A DNA stretch of 19,381 nucleotides from JBEIJQ01 sp040380145 (GCA_040380145.1 JBEIJQ010000051.1:1-19381); one strand, 5' to 3'; positions 6,832 to 14,592 are shown, counted from the stretch's first letter. Notes: generated by a model from the sequence alone, not told the origin. Program-made: numbers and translations.

Positions 6832-8283
6832 ATGCGCCAAAACCAAAGCCAACCCTACGCCTTCGGCTATCTCACCGCCCTGTTTTTCTTGTGGGGGTTC
6901 ATCACTTGTTTGAACGATCTGTTGATCCCCCTGCTGAAAAAGGCCTTTGACCTGAGCTACCTCGAGGCCATGCTCGTTCAGACGGCCTTTTTCGGGGCCT
7001 ATTTCTTGGTGTCGCTGCTGTATTTCGCCATTTCCGTGTCCAATGGCGACCCGATTGCCCGCATGGGCTATAGAAGGGGGCTTGTCTTGGGATTGGCCAT
7101 TGGCGCGCTGGGCTGCTTGTTGTTTTTTCCGGCCGCCCATTTCCGTGCCTACCCGCTTTTTTTGGGAGCGCTTTTCGTCTTGGCCTCCGGCATAACGGTC
7201 ATCCAGATCGCGGCGAACCCTTATGTGGCAGTGCTCGGACCAGAAGAAACCGCCTCCAGTCGGCTCAACCTGGCCCAGGGACTCAATTCGCTCGGATATG
7301 TGCTGGCACCGATGATCGGGGGATTTTTTCTGCTCAGGGGCGGCAACGCCCAAGGCCCCGAAGATGTACAGGTGCCTTATCTGGGACTGGCCCTGTTCTT
7401 TGCCCTTTTGGCGCTCGCGTTTTCCCGTCTGCGGTTGCCCGAACCGGAAACGGTCGGTCTATCGGTACGAGATTGGTCCCTCCTCAAAAGTCCGGGTTTT
7501 GCGATGGGCATGACAGCGATTTTTTGCTATGTGGGAGCAGAAGTGGCCGTGGGCAGTTTTTTCGTGAACTATCTTTCCCTCGACGGAATTCTGCCCGCCG
7601 AACTCGTGGGATCCGCTCCGGAAGGAGTCGAACACAAAGCGCATTTGGAAGGCTTCGCCAAAAATTTCCTCGCCTACTACTGGGGGGGACTGATGATCGG
7701 GCGCTTCATGGGCGCCATCAAATTGGATCCGGCACTTGCTCCGGGCAAAAAAGCCCTGTACATGCTCGGCGCCGCTTTGTTCGGACTGCTCGTCATCCAC
7801 CTGTCGGCCTCCCGCGACTGGATAGCGGGCGAAACACTGCTGCGCTTTGCCGATGTATGGCCATATGTGGCCTTGGTCGGGGCCGGTTATGCGCTGTTCG
7901 TTTTCGGCGGCTCGGACGGAGGCCGTATGGTGGGCTTTTTCGCGCTGCTGATCGTCGCGCTGCTGCTGGGCGCGATTTTCTTGCCCGGTCGATTCGCAAT
8001 GTGGGCGCTGATCGGCGTGGGGCTGTTCAACTCCGTGATGTGGTCCAACATTTTTACCAAGGCCATCGAAGGGCTCGGTCCCCAAACGGCGATGGGCAGT
8101 TCGCTGCTGGTGATGATGATCGTGGGCGGTGCTCTGGTCCCACCCCTGCAAGGTCTGTTGGCCGACGGCCTTCACTCCTTTACGGGCAGCGAATCGGCCG
8201 GGGTGCGGTATTCCCTTGTGCTGGTGGTGGCCTGTTACCTCTATTTGGCTTTCTTCGGACTGTACCGAAAGGCCAAAGGTTGA
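6832..8283 (+). CDS. FHS-family (FucP/GluP-like) sugar MFS transporter
   Basis: 483 residues and about 12 hydrophobic segments. The N-terminal half carries FHS signatures: FFLWGFITCLNDLLIPLLKKAF (16-39), the cytoplasmic loop GYRRGLVLGL, and AANPYVAVLGPEETASSRLNLAQGLNS (127-153). These are shared with the E. coli fucose permease and Brucella/Bacteroidota glucose-galactose transporters, which import sugars with protons. It is about 50 residues longer than typical because of two extended loops, one near RGGNAQGPED and one near SAPEGVEHKAH. The ATG at 6832 is preferred over an in-frame TTG at 6778, which would add a non-membrane extension. The substrate cannot be assigned, and no sugar catabolic gene is nearby. 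The gap to rlpA is 57 nt and to pcs 36 nt. Confidence 0.88.
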   Translation: MRQNQSQPYAFGYLTALFFLWGFITCLNDLLIPLLKKAFDLSYLEAMLVQTAFFGAYFLVSLLYFAISVSNGDPIARMGYRRGLVLGLAIGALGCLLFFPAAHFRAYPLFLGALFVLASGITVIQIAANPYVAVLGPEETASSRLNLAQGLNSLGYVLAPMIGGFFLLRGGNAQGPEDVQVPYLGLALFFALLALAFSRLRLPEPETVGLSVRDWSLLKSPGFAMGMTAIFCYVGAEVAVGSFFVNYLSLDGILPAELVGSAPEGVEHKAHLEGFAKNFLAYYWGGLMIGRFMGAIKLDPALAPGKKALYMLGAALFGLLVIHLSASRDWIAGETLLRFADVWPYVALVGAGYALFVFGGSDGGRMVGFFALLIVALLLGAIFLPGRFAMWALIGVGLFNSVMWSNIFTKAIEGLGPQTAMGSSLLVMMIVGGALVPPLQGLLADGLHSFTGSESAGVRYSLVLVVACYLYLAFFGLYRKAKG

Positions 8284-8319
8284 AGTCCCAATCCATCATC
8301 TCACCAACGGCTCTTGACC

Positions 8320-9039
8320 ATGAAATGGCTGTCGCTCCTGCCCGCTTTTTTCGTGCACGTGTTTACTTCCAGTGGCATCGTGGTCGGATTCTATGCCATC
8401 GTGGCAGCAGCGGAGGGCGATTTGCGACGGGCTATGGGCCTGTTGTTCGTGTGCCAACTGATAGACGGGATAGACGGCACCTTCGCGCGTTTGTTCCGGG
8501 TGCGGGAGCGATTGCCCCAGATGGACGGGAAAACCATTGATTATGTCATAGATTTCGCCACTTATGCGGTCATTCCGGCCTATATACTATATCAGTCGGT
8601 GGCGTTGCCGCCGGCGATGAGGGATGTGGCCGTCACGGCCATTCTGCTGGTGTCGGCCCTCTATTATGGGATGCACGGCATGGTTTCCGACGACATGCAC
8701 TTCGTGGGTTTTCCCGTGATGTGGAATTTCGCCGTTTTTTATCTGGTTTTTGTGACGGATTGGCCGCCCATGGCAAATTTCGCCACGGTGCTGCTGCTCT
8801 GCGCACTGCATTTCGTGCCCATCAAGTTCGCATACCCCAGTCGATCGATCCGCTTCTTTTGGCCGCACCTGATCGCCAGCGCCGTTTGCGTGGGGGCCTG
8901 TGTGGCCATCCTGTTCTTTTGGCCCGAAAGAAATCCTTGGCTCAACGGGTTGGCTTTGGCCTCGGCCGGTTATTTCGGCGCGATGGGGGTTTTCACCACG
9001 TGGTTCGTGGGCGAGGGGCCCGAGCACGGGCCCCGGTAG
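8320..9039 (+). CDS. pcs: Phosphatidylcholine synthase (CDP-diacylglycerol-choline phosphatidyltransferase)
   Basis: 239 residues with about eight membrane segments. The CDP-alcohol phosphatidyltransferase motif is D52-G53-x2-A56-R57-x12-G70-x3-D74-x3-D78. The 12-residue spacing and the surrounding DGIDGTFAR, ERLPQMDG and DYVIDFATY are hallmarks of the Pcs subfamily known from rhizobia, as are GFPVMWN and HFVPIKFAYPSR further on. The enzyme condenses choline with CDP-diacylglycerol at the inner membrane to make phosphatidylcholine. The ATG at 8320 gives the membrane-proximal MKWLSLLPAFFVHVFTSSG. It follows the MFS gene by 36 nt without an evident promoter. The TAG stop lies inside the first REP unit. 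Assignment to choline rather than another alcohol rests on my memory of the subfamily motifs. Confidence 0.85.
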   Translation: MKWLSLLPAFFVHVFTSSGIVVGFYAIVAAAEGDLRRAMGLLFVCQLIDGIDGTFARLFRVRERLPQMDGKTIDYVIDFATYAVIPAYILYQSVALPPAMRDVAVTAILLVSALYYGMHGMVSDDMHFVGFPVMWNFAVFYLVFVTDWPPMANFATVLLLCALHFVPIKFAYPSRSIRFFWPHLIASAVCVGACVAILFFWPERNPWLNGLALASAGYFGAMGVFTTWFVGEGPEHGPR

Positions 9040-9140
9040 GGGCGAGGCTTGCCATCGCCCCAAACAAGGCAACGGCTTGTACAACTGTATCCGCATGGAA
9101 CGATCGGCGGGTGTGGGGTGAGGGCGAGCCTCGCCGCTAC
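9036..9140. repeat. REP/BIME-like inverted pair between convergent genes
   Basis: Two GTAG-headed units face each other. Unit 1 (9036-9061, +): GTAG followed by stem GGGGCGA (9039-9045) and TCGCCCC (9055-9061). Unit 2 (9140 leftward, -): GTAG followed by stem GGCGA/TCGCC (9135-9131 with 9127-9123). The 21-base ends agree at 18 positions when one is reverse-complemented. A GTAG tetranucleotide at the foot of a GC hairpin is the hallmark of REP elements mobilised by REP-associated tyrosine transposases (RAYTs); no such gene is in this window. The TAG of pcs (9037-9039) and the TAG of ubiX (9139-9137, -) both lie in the GTAG heads. It may also act as a bidirectional transcript end. Confidence 0.75.
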
Positions 9141-9733
9141 AACGGGGGATCGGTTTCGTGCCAACGATAGGTTCCGGGCACTTCTAGGCCAACAAGGTCC
9201 AGCACGCGGTCCACAACGGTGCCGACGATGGCTTCCGGTGTTTGGGGGCGGCTGTAAAAAGAGGGGCTGGCCGGACAAACGATCGCTCCGGCCTCGGTCA
9301 AGGCGGTCATATTGCGCAGGTGCACCAAACTGTAAGGTGTCTCACGGGGCACCAACACGAGTCGGCGGCGTTCTTTGAGCACCACATCGGCTGCACGGGT
9401 GATCAGATCATCCGAGATTCCGGCGGCGATGCGCCCGAGCAGGCCCATCGAACAAGGACAGACGATCATGGCCCCGTACCGGGCGGAACCCGAGGCGAAC
9501 GGGGCCATGAAATCGCGCTTGTCGTAAAAATCGAACGGGTACCGCTCGAAAGAGTCGTCGCCGATCTCGAGCTTCCAATTGAACTTGGCATTTTCGGACA
9601 TCACCACACCGATCGCAGCGCACTGATCGCGCATGGATTCGAGGCGGTCGAGCAGGACCTTGGCGTACAGGGATCCGCTGGATCCGCCGATGGCCACCAC
9701 CAATTTGGGCAGGCGTTGGGAAGTATCCGTCAT
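9137..9733 (-). CDS. ubiX: Flavin prenyltransferase UbiX
   Basis: 198 residues, the family size. UbiX joins dimethylallyl phosphate to FMN to make prenylated FMN, the cofactor of UbiD-type decarboxylases. Visible motifs are the flavin-binding GGSSG (16-20), CPCSMGLLGRIAAGISDDLITRAADV (92-117), and the phosphate/prenyl-site segment LVPRETPYSLVHLRNM (127-142). The start ATG shares one base with the stop of the upstream PorE-like gene (TGATG), so translation is probably coupled. No ubiD-like decarboxylase is in the window. The stop codon lies within the REP-like element. Confidence 0.95.
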   Translation of the reverse strand: MTDTSQRLPKLVVAIGGSSGSLYAKVLLDRLESMRDQCAAIGVVMSENAKFNWKLEIGDDSFERYPFDFYDKRDFMAPFASGSARYGAMIVCPCSMGLLGRIAAGISDDLITRAADVVLKERRRLVLVPRETPYSLVHLRNMTALTEAGAIVCPASPSFYSRPQTPEAIVGTVVDRVLDLVGLEVPGTYRWHETDPPL

Positions 9734-11961
9734 CAGCGGAAGCCCTCCCCAGTACGGACGTTCTTTTCGTACTGAATGATGAAGGCGTCGTCGTAACCTG
9801 CATTGACGAGTTTTTGCAGAGCGGCACGGGCCTCCGTCAAAGTATTGAAGGGGGCTACCATAACCCGGATCAGATCGTTGTCGATGCGCTCCTCTTCCAC
9901 GTCACCGATTTCGGCTGCTTTCACGAAGTGCTTGGTGCGCACTTCTTTGACGGCGGCCAACTGGATCTTGAAGGTACGGCCGGGCACGTTTTTGTCGTCA
10001 TCCGCAGCGGCAGGGCGCACATTGTACTTTTCCTTGCGCGCTTTGGCGGGCTTGCGATCTTTCTCCGGATCGCGGTCGCCGCCCTTTTCTTTGTCTTTGG
10101 CCTTGCGCCCTCTGCCTTTTTTCTTGGGGGCGGGCTCTTCGACCACCAGAGGCTTTTCCGGGATCGGATCGTGCGGGACGATCTGACCGGCATCGTCGTA
10201 ATAAACCGAAAGGGTCTGGCTTTTCTTCGCCACGGTCGCCACTTCGCGCCAAATGGCCACTTCCTCGGTCAGGGGGCCAAAGGGCTGGCCGGTGACGGGA
10301 TCGGTGGGTGGATTGAGGGTATCTACTTGGAACGGGGTGTCCTTGCTGGCATACAGCGGCAGGACGATCTCGCGGGCCGGAATCTTGTCGAGACCGACCA
10401 GTTGGGCCAATTCCTGCGGCTGGGTGATGTTCAGCGCGTTGACCTTGGCATCTCCGTCGCGGTAGCGGGTACGGGACGCCTTGATCATGTACTCTTTTCC
10501 GGCCAATACACGGAAAGAGAAGGTGCCTTTGGGCGATTCTTCTTCCTTGATCATTTTCAGGCCGTCGGGCAGGATCTCGAACAGGCCAATCTTGGCGTTC
10601 GAGAGGTCCGCTTTGGGATTGGCCTTGTCCACCACGCTGCCCTTGAGCGTGAAAAACACCTCTTTGGGGCCGATGAAAAAGATATCGTCGTGGGTGGTGG
10701 CCGGTTTGTTGGGATCATACTGCCGATTGGAGACCATAAAGGCACCAGAGCGATAGATACGCGGTGTGTAGTAAAGATCGTCGGCAGAGGAGTTGTAGGG
10801 CGGGCCCATGTTTTCGGGCTCCGACCAATTGTTTTGCACGAGATCGCCTTGGGCGTAGAAAATGTCCAAACCTCCGCCGCTGGGCAGACCGTCGGTCGAG
10901 AAGTAAAGCATTTTTTGGGCCGGGTCGTAGAACGGCGTCACTTCGTCGCCGGCCGTGTTGACCTTGTTGCCGAGGTTGACGGGGTTGCTGAACAACACCC
11001 CGGATTCTCCTTTTTTCTTGGTCACATACCAAATGTCCATGCCGCCGCGGGTTCCCTCGCGGTTCGAGCTGAACAGGAGGATTTCCTGGTCGCCGTGGTA
11101 GCACACCTGTGGGTGGGTGGTGTTGGCGCCCGGCGTATTCACATAATCGGGCAAACGGACGGGCGCCCCAAAGGTGCCGTCGGTCTGCTCGATCACATAG
11201 ATGGAGCAGTTGGTCGTTCCATCGGGCATGACATCGCACTGGGTGAAGTAAAAACGGGTGGCATCGGGAGTGATGGTGCCGTTTCCGTAGTGCTTTTTGT
11301 CCAAACGGGAAAAAATATCCGGCTTGCTCAAAGCGCCCCAGCCCTTGGGACCTTTTTCGATGCGGTAGATCTTGGCCGCGCCATCGGTGTTGGACGAAAA
11401 ATAAATGGCCTCGCCGGTCGGCGTTTCGAAGGGAATGGGCGCAAACTCCGATTTTTCGCCGTTGACCTCATCGGGCAGATGCTCGACGATGAGACGATTG
11501 TCCGGCGCTTTGTTCTTCCACTCCAGGGCGAGATCGCAGCCCTCGATCTCCAATTCGGCCCTGCGCTGGAACTTGGCCTTGTCGTTGCCCTTGTAGGTGG
11601 CCACAAAAGCCTCGAATTCCTTTTTGGCCTTTTCGCAGTTGCCCGATTGTTTGAGGCAGACCGCGTAGTGAAAACCCGGTTTGTCCATTTTGTCGTTCTC
11701 CTGCTTCACGGGCTCGAAACAGCGCGCCGCATTCTCGTAATCGCGAACATACATGAAGCACTGCCCGGCCTTGAAGGAAAACTCCTTTTTCTTGTTGTTG
11801 TCCTTGTAAGCGGCCCGATATTTCAGCGCCGCTTTCTGGTAGTCGCCCTTGGCGTAGAGTTCATCGGCTTCTTTGCCCAGTTTTTTCCAATTGGTTTTTT
11901 GCGCCGACGCCGCCAGGGCCAACAGCAAAAAAAGCATCGAGAAAGTGAATTTCCGTTTCAT
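9733..11961 (-). CDS. PorE-like envelope protein: TPR, PD40 propeller, CRD-like domain, C-terminal SPOR
   Basis: 742 residues. The start at 11961 gives a Sec signal peptide (MKRKF, hydrophobic 8-20, ending ASAQ). TPR-like helices run from about 25 to 150 (ADELYAKGDYQKAALKYRAAY). A PD40/WD40-like beta-propeller (about 165-430) shows repeated FSSN and Gly-Asp-Ile-Trp/Phe-Tyr patterns (YFSSNTDG, LFSSNREGTRGGMDIWYV, YFSTDGLPSGGGLDIFYA, MVSNRQYDP). A carboxypeptidase-regulatory-like domain follows (about 435-540), then a Lys/Asp/Arg-rich linker (600-650). Members of the PorE group, a T9SS component, normally end in an OmpA peptidoglycan-binding domain; here the last 80 residues look like SPOR instead (GRTFKIQLAAV, then DLIRVMVAPFNTLTEARAALQKLV). 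The role is probably envelope structure or anchoring to peptidoglycan. It sits between purN and ubiX. Confidence 0.82.
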   Translation of the reverse strand: MKRKFTFSMLFLLLALAASAQKTNWKKLGKEADELYAKGDYQKAALKYRAAYKDNNKKKEFSFKAGQCFMYVRDYENAARCFEPVKQENDKMDKPGFHYAVCLKQSGNCEKAKKEFEAFVATYKGNDKAKFQRRAELEIEGCDLALEWKNKAPDNRLIVEHLPDEVNGEKSEFAPIPFETPTGEAIYFSSNTDGAAKIYRIEKGPKGWGALSKPDIFSRLDKKHYGNGTITPDATRFYFTQCDVMPDGTTNCSIYVIEQTDGTFGAPVRLPDYVNTPGANTTHPQVCYHGDQEILLFSSNREGTRGGMDIWYVTKKKGESGVLFSNPVNLGNKVNTAGDEVTPFYDPAQKMLYFSTDGLPSGGGLDIFYAQGDLVQNNWSEPENMGPPYNSSADDLYYTPRIYRSGAFMVSNRQYDPNKPATTHDDIFFIGPKEVFFTLKGSVVDKANPKADLSNAKIGLFEILPDGLKMIKEEESPKGTFSFRVLAGKEYMIKASRTRYRDGDAKVNALNITQPQELAQLVGLDKIPAREIVLPLYASKDTPFQVDTLNPPTDPVTGQPFGPLTEEVAIWREVATVAKKSQTLSVYYDDAGQIVPHDPIPEKPLVVEEPAPKKKGRGRKAKDKEKGGDRDPEKDRKPAKARKEKYNVRPAAADDDKNVPGRTFKIQLAAVKEVRTKHFVKAAEIGDVEEERIDNDLIRVMVAPFNTLTEARAALQKLVNAGYDDAFIIQYEKNVRTGEGFR

Positions 11962-12023
11962 AAACAAGGAATTGAAATGAATGCTTGGGGAGAAAAAGGT
12001 GAAAATAGGTTTGGATGACAGTT

Positions 12024-12653
12024 TTAGGCGGCCCTGACGGGACTTTCGGGTATTTGGCGGCCGAGCGCCCAAGCCTCGACCACGGGCGGATACCACCGGT
12101 GTTCGAGCGTTCGGACCCGAGCCCCTAGGGTCTCGGGCGAATCTTCGGGCAAGACGGGGCAGGTGGCTTGGAAAAGTATCCGGCCCTCGTCGTAGCGCGC
12201 ATCGACCTCGTGGATCGTGATCCCGCTGATCCGCTCGCCCGCCGCGATCACCGCCGCGTGCACTTTTTGTCCGTACATGCCCTTGCCCCCGAATTTGGGC
12301 AGCAAAGCGGGATGCAGGTTGACGATGCGGCCCGGATAACGCGCGATCAGGTTTTCTGGCAGCAGCAAAAGAAAACCGGCCAAAGCAATATGCGTGATGC
12401 CGTGCGCCTCGAGTTCGTCCAACAAGGCTGCCGGCTCGGATAGTAATATCTTTTTTTCGAAAAATCGGGTCGGAATACCGACCTCGGACATCTTGGCAAG
12501 GACAGGGGCGTCCAACCGGTCGCTGATCGCCAATTCGATGCCGATACCGCTCTGGGCGGCGAAATGATCCGCCAACTTTTGGGCATTGGAGCCCATGCCC
12601 GAAGCCATAACGGCCAGGCGTACAAAGGGGACTGCGGATATTTTTTCCGACAT
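12024..12653 (-). CDS. purN: Phosphoribosylglycinamide formyltransferase (GART, 10-formyl-THF dependent)
   Basis: 209 residues. The enzyme formylates GAR to FGAR in de novo purine synthesis. The family motifs are visible: ASGMGSNAQKL (18-28, phosphate binding), AGFLLLLPENLI, VNLHPALLPKFGGKGMYG (111-128) with N112 and H114, and the Asp loop ITIHEVDARYDEGRIL with D155. N112, H114 and D155 correspond by position to the E. coli catalytic triad N106/H108/D144. The ATG at 12653 is chosen because it places VRLAVMASGMGSN at the usual distance from the N-terminus; the longer in-frame start at 12731 overlaps the predicted promoter. The next gene starts 62 nt downstream on the same strand. Confidence 0.94.
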   Translation of the reverse strand: MSEKISAVPFVRLAVMASGMGSNAQKLADHFAAQSGIGIELAISDRLDAPVLAKMSEVGIPTRFFEKKILLSEPAALLDELEAHGITHIALAGFLLLLPENLIARYPGRIVNLHPALLPKFGGKGMYGQKVHAAVIAAGERISGITIHEVDARYDEGRILFQATCPVLPEDSPETLGARVRTLEHRWYPPVVEAWALGRQIPESPVRAA

Positions 12654-12673
12654 CAAGAAAGGCTTTGGTATCG

Positions 12674-12681
12674 CAAAGGTA
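12674..12681 (-). promoter_or_regulatory. Bacteroidota -7 promoter element for purN
   Basis: On the minus strand the sequence is TACCTTTG, an exact match to TAnnTTTG, 20 bp upstream of the ATG at 12653. A TTG lies nearby at 12694-12692, too close for the normal -33 spacing. The short leader argues for the ATG at 12653 over 12731. Confidence 0.5.
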
Positions 12682-12858
12682 ATTTTTTTAACAACTTTTA
12701 TTTCGAAGACCTCTTTCTTACGGTTTCTCAAACGAAATAAATACGACTATCGACAAAAGCGGTCGAATTGTTATGGCTTTTTCTTCTTGTTTTCCAAATC
12801 CATTTTCCGTACACAAAAAAACAAAAAAAATATCGTTTCACGCCATTCGGCGCACAAA

Positions 12859-12872
12859 TTGACCAAAATCAA
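12859..12872. promoter_or_regulatory. FNR-like box 1 upstream of the usp operon
   Basis: TTGACCAAAATCAA differs from the FNR/ANR consensus TTGAT-N4-ATCAA at one position. Its centre lies 55.5 bp upstream of the predicted -7 element's centre, roughly -62 to -67 from the likely transcription start, the position used by class I activators of the Crp/Fnr family. Confidence 0.5.
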
Positions 12873-12880
12873 CGAAGATG

Positions 12881-12894
12881 TTGACCCCCATCAG
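12881..12894. promoter_or_regulatory. FNR-like box 2 upstream of the usp operon
   Basis: TTGACCCCCATCAG matches TTGAT-N4-ATCAA at eight of ten positions. It is centred exactly 22 bp (two helical turns) downstream of box 1 and about -40 to -45 from the predicted start, the class II activator position. Weaker than box 1 on its own; the phasing is what supports it. Confidence 0.38.
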
Positions 12895-12916
12895 AGACCG
12901 CAGGGTGACAAGCGGG

Positions 12917-12924
12917 TATTTTTG
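12917..12924 (+). promoter_or_regulatory. Bacteroidota -7 promoter element for the usp operon
   Basis: TATTTTTG is an exact TAnnTTTG match 25 bp before the ATG at 12950. The expected -33 position (around 12895) has no TTG, as might be seen at an activator-dependent promoter. Confidence 0.55.
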
Positions 12925-12949
12925 CAGCCTAACTTTTCCCATTCCGATT

Positions 12950-13780
12950 ATGAAAAACCTGCTCGTTCCCACCGATTTTTCCCAAGCCGCCGAGAACGCC
13001 CTCGCGTTCGCGGTCGCGATGGCGCGCCAACAGCACCGCGGCGTGACGCTGCTGCACGTCTATCGCCCGCCCATCGAGGTCACCTATCCGGTACTGATGC
13101 CCCCGCTCGACGAACCGTCGGGGCTGAAAAAATTCTTTTTCGGCGACCGGCTCCAACAGACCGAGATAGACGGAGTGCCGATCACCTACGAAGTGACCGT
13201 GGGCTTCGTGGTTGATTCCCTGGTCGAGTTCAGCAAAGACGAAAGCGTGGAACTCATCGTGATGGGCATGCAGGGAGAGCACTCCGCCGCTGAGCGCTGG
13301 CTCGGCAGCGTCACCACCGATGCTATCCGCGAGGCATTTTGCCCGGTCATCGCCGTGCCCGACGACGCGGTTTTCCGCGATTTCGACCGTATCCTGTACG
13401 CCACCGACCTCGATGCGGCCGACAAGCGACCGGTGCACGAACTGGTCCTGTTCGCCGCCCGTTTCGGGGCCGAGGTGCATTTCGTGAACATCAACAGCGA
13501 CCTCGACAAGTCGGAGGAGGTCGTCGAAAAATTGATCGAGAGCGTCACCGACGAAAAAGAACACGCCGTGGCGTTCCATGTCGCCACGCTCGACGATCGC
13601 GACTTGGCGGCCGCGCTCAACCGCTACGCCGAGGCCAATCGCATCGATCTCGTGGCGATGTCCACCCGGCACCGGGGTTTTTTCCAGGGGATTTTCCACC
13701 GCAGCAGCACCAAACAGGTGGCTTTGCACGCCCACAAGCCCGTTTTGGTCCTGCACCGGGAAGACAAAAACCTCGTCTGA
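12950..13780 (+). CDS. Tandem-domain universal stress protein (UspA family), first of pair
   Basis: 276 residues made of two Usp domains (about 1-138 and 145-276). Domain 1 begins MKNLLVPTDFSQAAENAL and has the ATP-binding pattern G-x2-G-x9-G-S as GMQGEHSAAERWLGS (106-120), so it should bind ATP. Domain 2 begins FDRILYATDLDAADK and ends near LVAMSTRHRGFFQGIFHRSSTKQVALHAHKPVLVLH; its glycine pattern is degenerate, so it may not bind nucleotide. The ATG at 12950 is preferred to one at 12878, because the family starts right at the first beta strand and the promoter lies between them. Such cytosolic proteins accumulate under starvation, oxygen limitation or other stress. The second usp gene starts 8 nt after its stop. 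Confidence 0.93.
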   Translation: MKNLLVPTDFSQAAENALAFAVAMARQQHRGVTLLHVYRPPIEVTYPVLMPPLDEPSGLKKFFFGDRLQQTEIDGVPITYEVTVGFVVDSLVEFSKDESVELIVMGMQGEHSAAERWLGSVTTDAIREAFCPVIAVPDDAVFRDFDRILYATDLDAADKRPVHELVLFAARFGAEVHFVNINSDLDKSEEVVEKLIESVTDEKEHAVAFHVATLDDRDLAAALNRYAEANRIDLVAMSTRHRGFFQGIFHRSSTKQVALHAHKPVLVLHREDKNLV

Positions 13781-13788
13781 CCGAACAC

Positions 13789-14592
13789 ATGCGGATACTG
13801 GTCCCCACGGATTTTTCGTCCTGCGCGGAGGCAGCGTACGGGACTGCCGCCCAATTGGCCCGCGACGCCCGCGCCGATCTTTTGCTGCTCCACGATGCCG
13901 CAGCCGATCTGGTTTTCGACGGCAACGGCACCGAGGTGGATGCTCGGAAAAATCTGGCCCGAACGGCGGCACTGCCCGTTTTCGCCGGCCTGTCGCCCCG
14001 AACGGTGTTGGGACAAGGCCCCTTGGTGGAACTGGTCGTCGCCTGCGCGGAGGAAAACGATGTGGACCTGATCGTGATGGGCTCTCATGGGGCCAGCGGC
14101 ATCAACGAACGGCTCCTCGGCTCGAACACCCAAAAAGTGGTCCGTCTCGCGCCCTGTCATGTGCTGGCGGTGAAATCGCCGCCCGAAAAGACATCGTTCA
14201 AAAGCGTGGTGTTTGCCTCCTCGTTCGAGGACGAGGCCCTTCCGCTGTTTCTCGAGCTGCTGGAGTTCGTCGAACCGTACGAAGCGCACCTGCACCTGCT
14301 GCATGTCGTGCGGCCGGGCTTTTTCGTGCGGGGCGTTTCCGAAATCCGCCAAGCGATGGACGAGTTCGCCGCCCAATGCCCCAAAGGCCGCTGCTCCCGC
14401 CATCTTTTCCACGCCGAGTCGCCCGAGAGCGGCATCCATACTTTTTTGGGCGCGGTGCACGCAGACCTGCTGTGCACGGCGCATTACGGACAAGAACCCC
14501 TGCGCCGCCTTTTCCAATACAGCCTCACGGAGGCATTGGTCAACCACACCGAAATTCCCGTGCTCTGCCTGCACGGCCGCAGGTTTTCCTGA
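13789..14592 (+). CDS. Tandem-domain universal stress protein (UspA family), second of pair
   Basis: 267 residues. Domain 1 starts MRILVPTDFSSCAEAAYGTA and has a complete ATP-binding motif MGSHGASGINERLLGSNTQKV (97-117: G98, G101, G111, S112). Domain 2 (about 133-267) starts SFKSVVFASSFEDEALPLF and lacks the glycine motif in its last helix region (AHYGQEPLRRLFQYSLTEAL). The gene has the same two-domain plan as its upstream neighbour, with one ATP-competent and one degenerate half. It is 8 nt away and very likely in the same operon. It converges with psuG with only 13 bases between stop codons and no visible room for a separate terminator. Confidence 0.93.
   Translation: MRILVPTDFSSCAEAAYGTAAQLARDARADLLLLHDAAADLVFDGNGTEVDARKNLARTAALPVFAGLSPRTVLGQGPLVELVVACAEENDVDLIVMGSHGASGINERLLGSNTQKVVRLAPCHVLAVKSPPEKTSFKSVVFASSFEDEALPLFLELLEFVEPYEAHLHLLHVVRPGFFVRGVSEIRQAMDEFAAQCPKGRCSRHLFHAESPESGIHTFLGAVHADLLCTAHYGQEPLRRLFQYSLTEALVNHTEIPVLCLHGRRFS

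Noticed and set aside
5890..7353. N-terminal extension of engB to about 689 residues
   Set aside because: It is antisense to rlpA and the transporter; EngB is normally about 200 residues and starts at 5889.
9036..9140. Reading the inverted repeats as transposon ends (MITE) with target duplication
   Set aside because: No flanking target duplication is seen, and the GTAG-plus-hairpin design fits REP units better.
9814..12018. A 734-codon plus-strand frame opposite the PorE-like gene
   Set aside because: It mirrors the real minus-strand gene, which has a signal peptide and recognisable domains; the plus-strand product has no known motifs.
12878..12949. Earlier ATG for the first usp gene
   Set aside because: It would add a 24-residue tail before the first beta strand and start upstream of the predicted -7 element.
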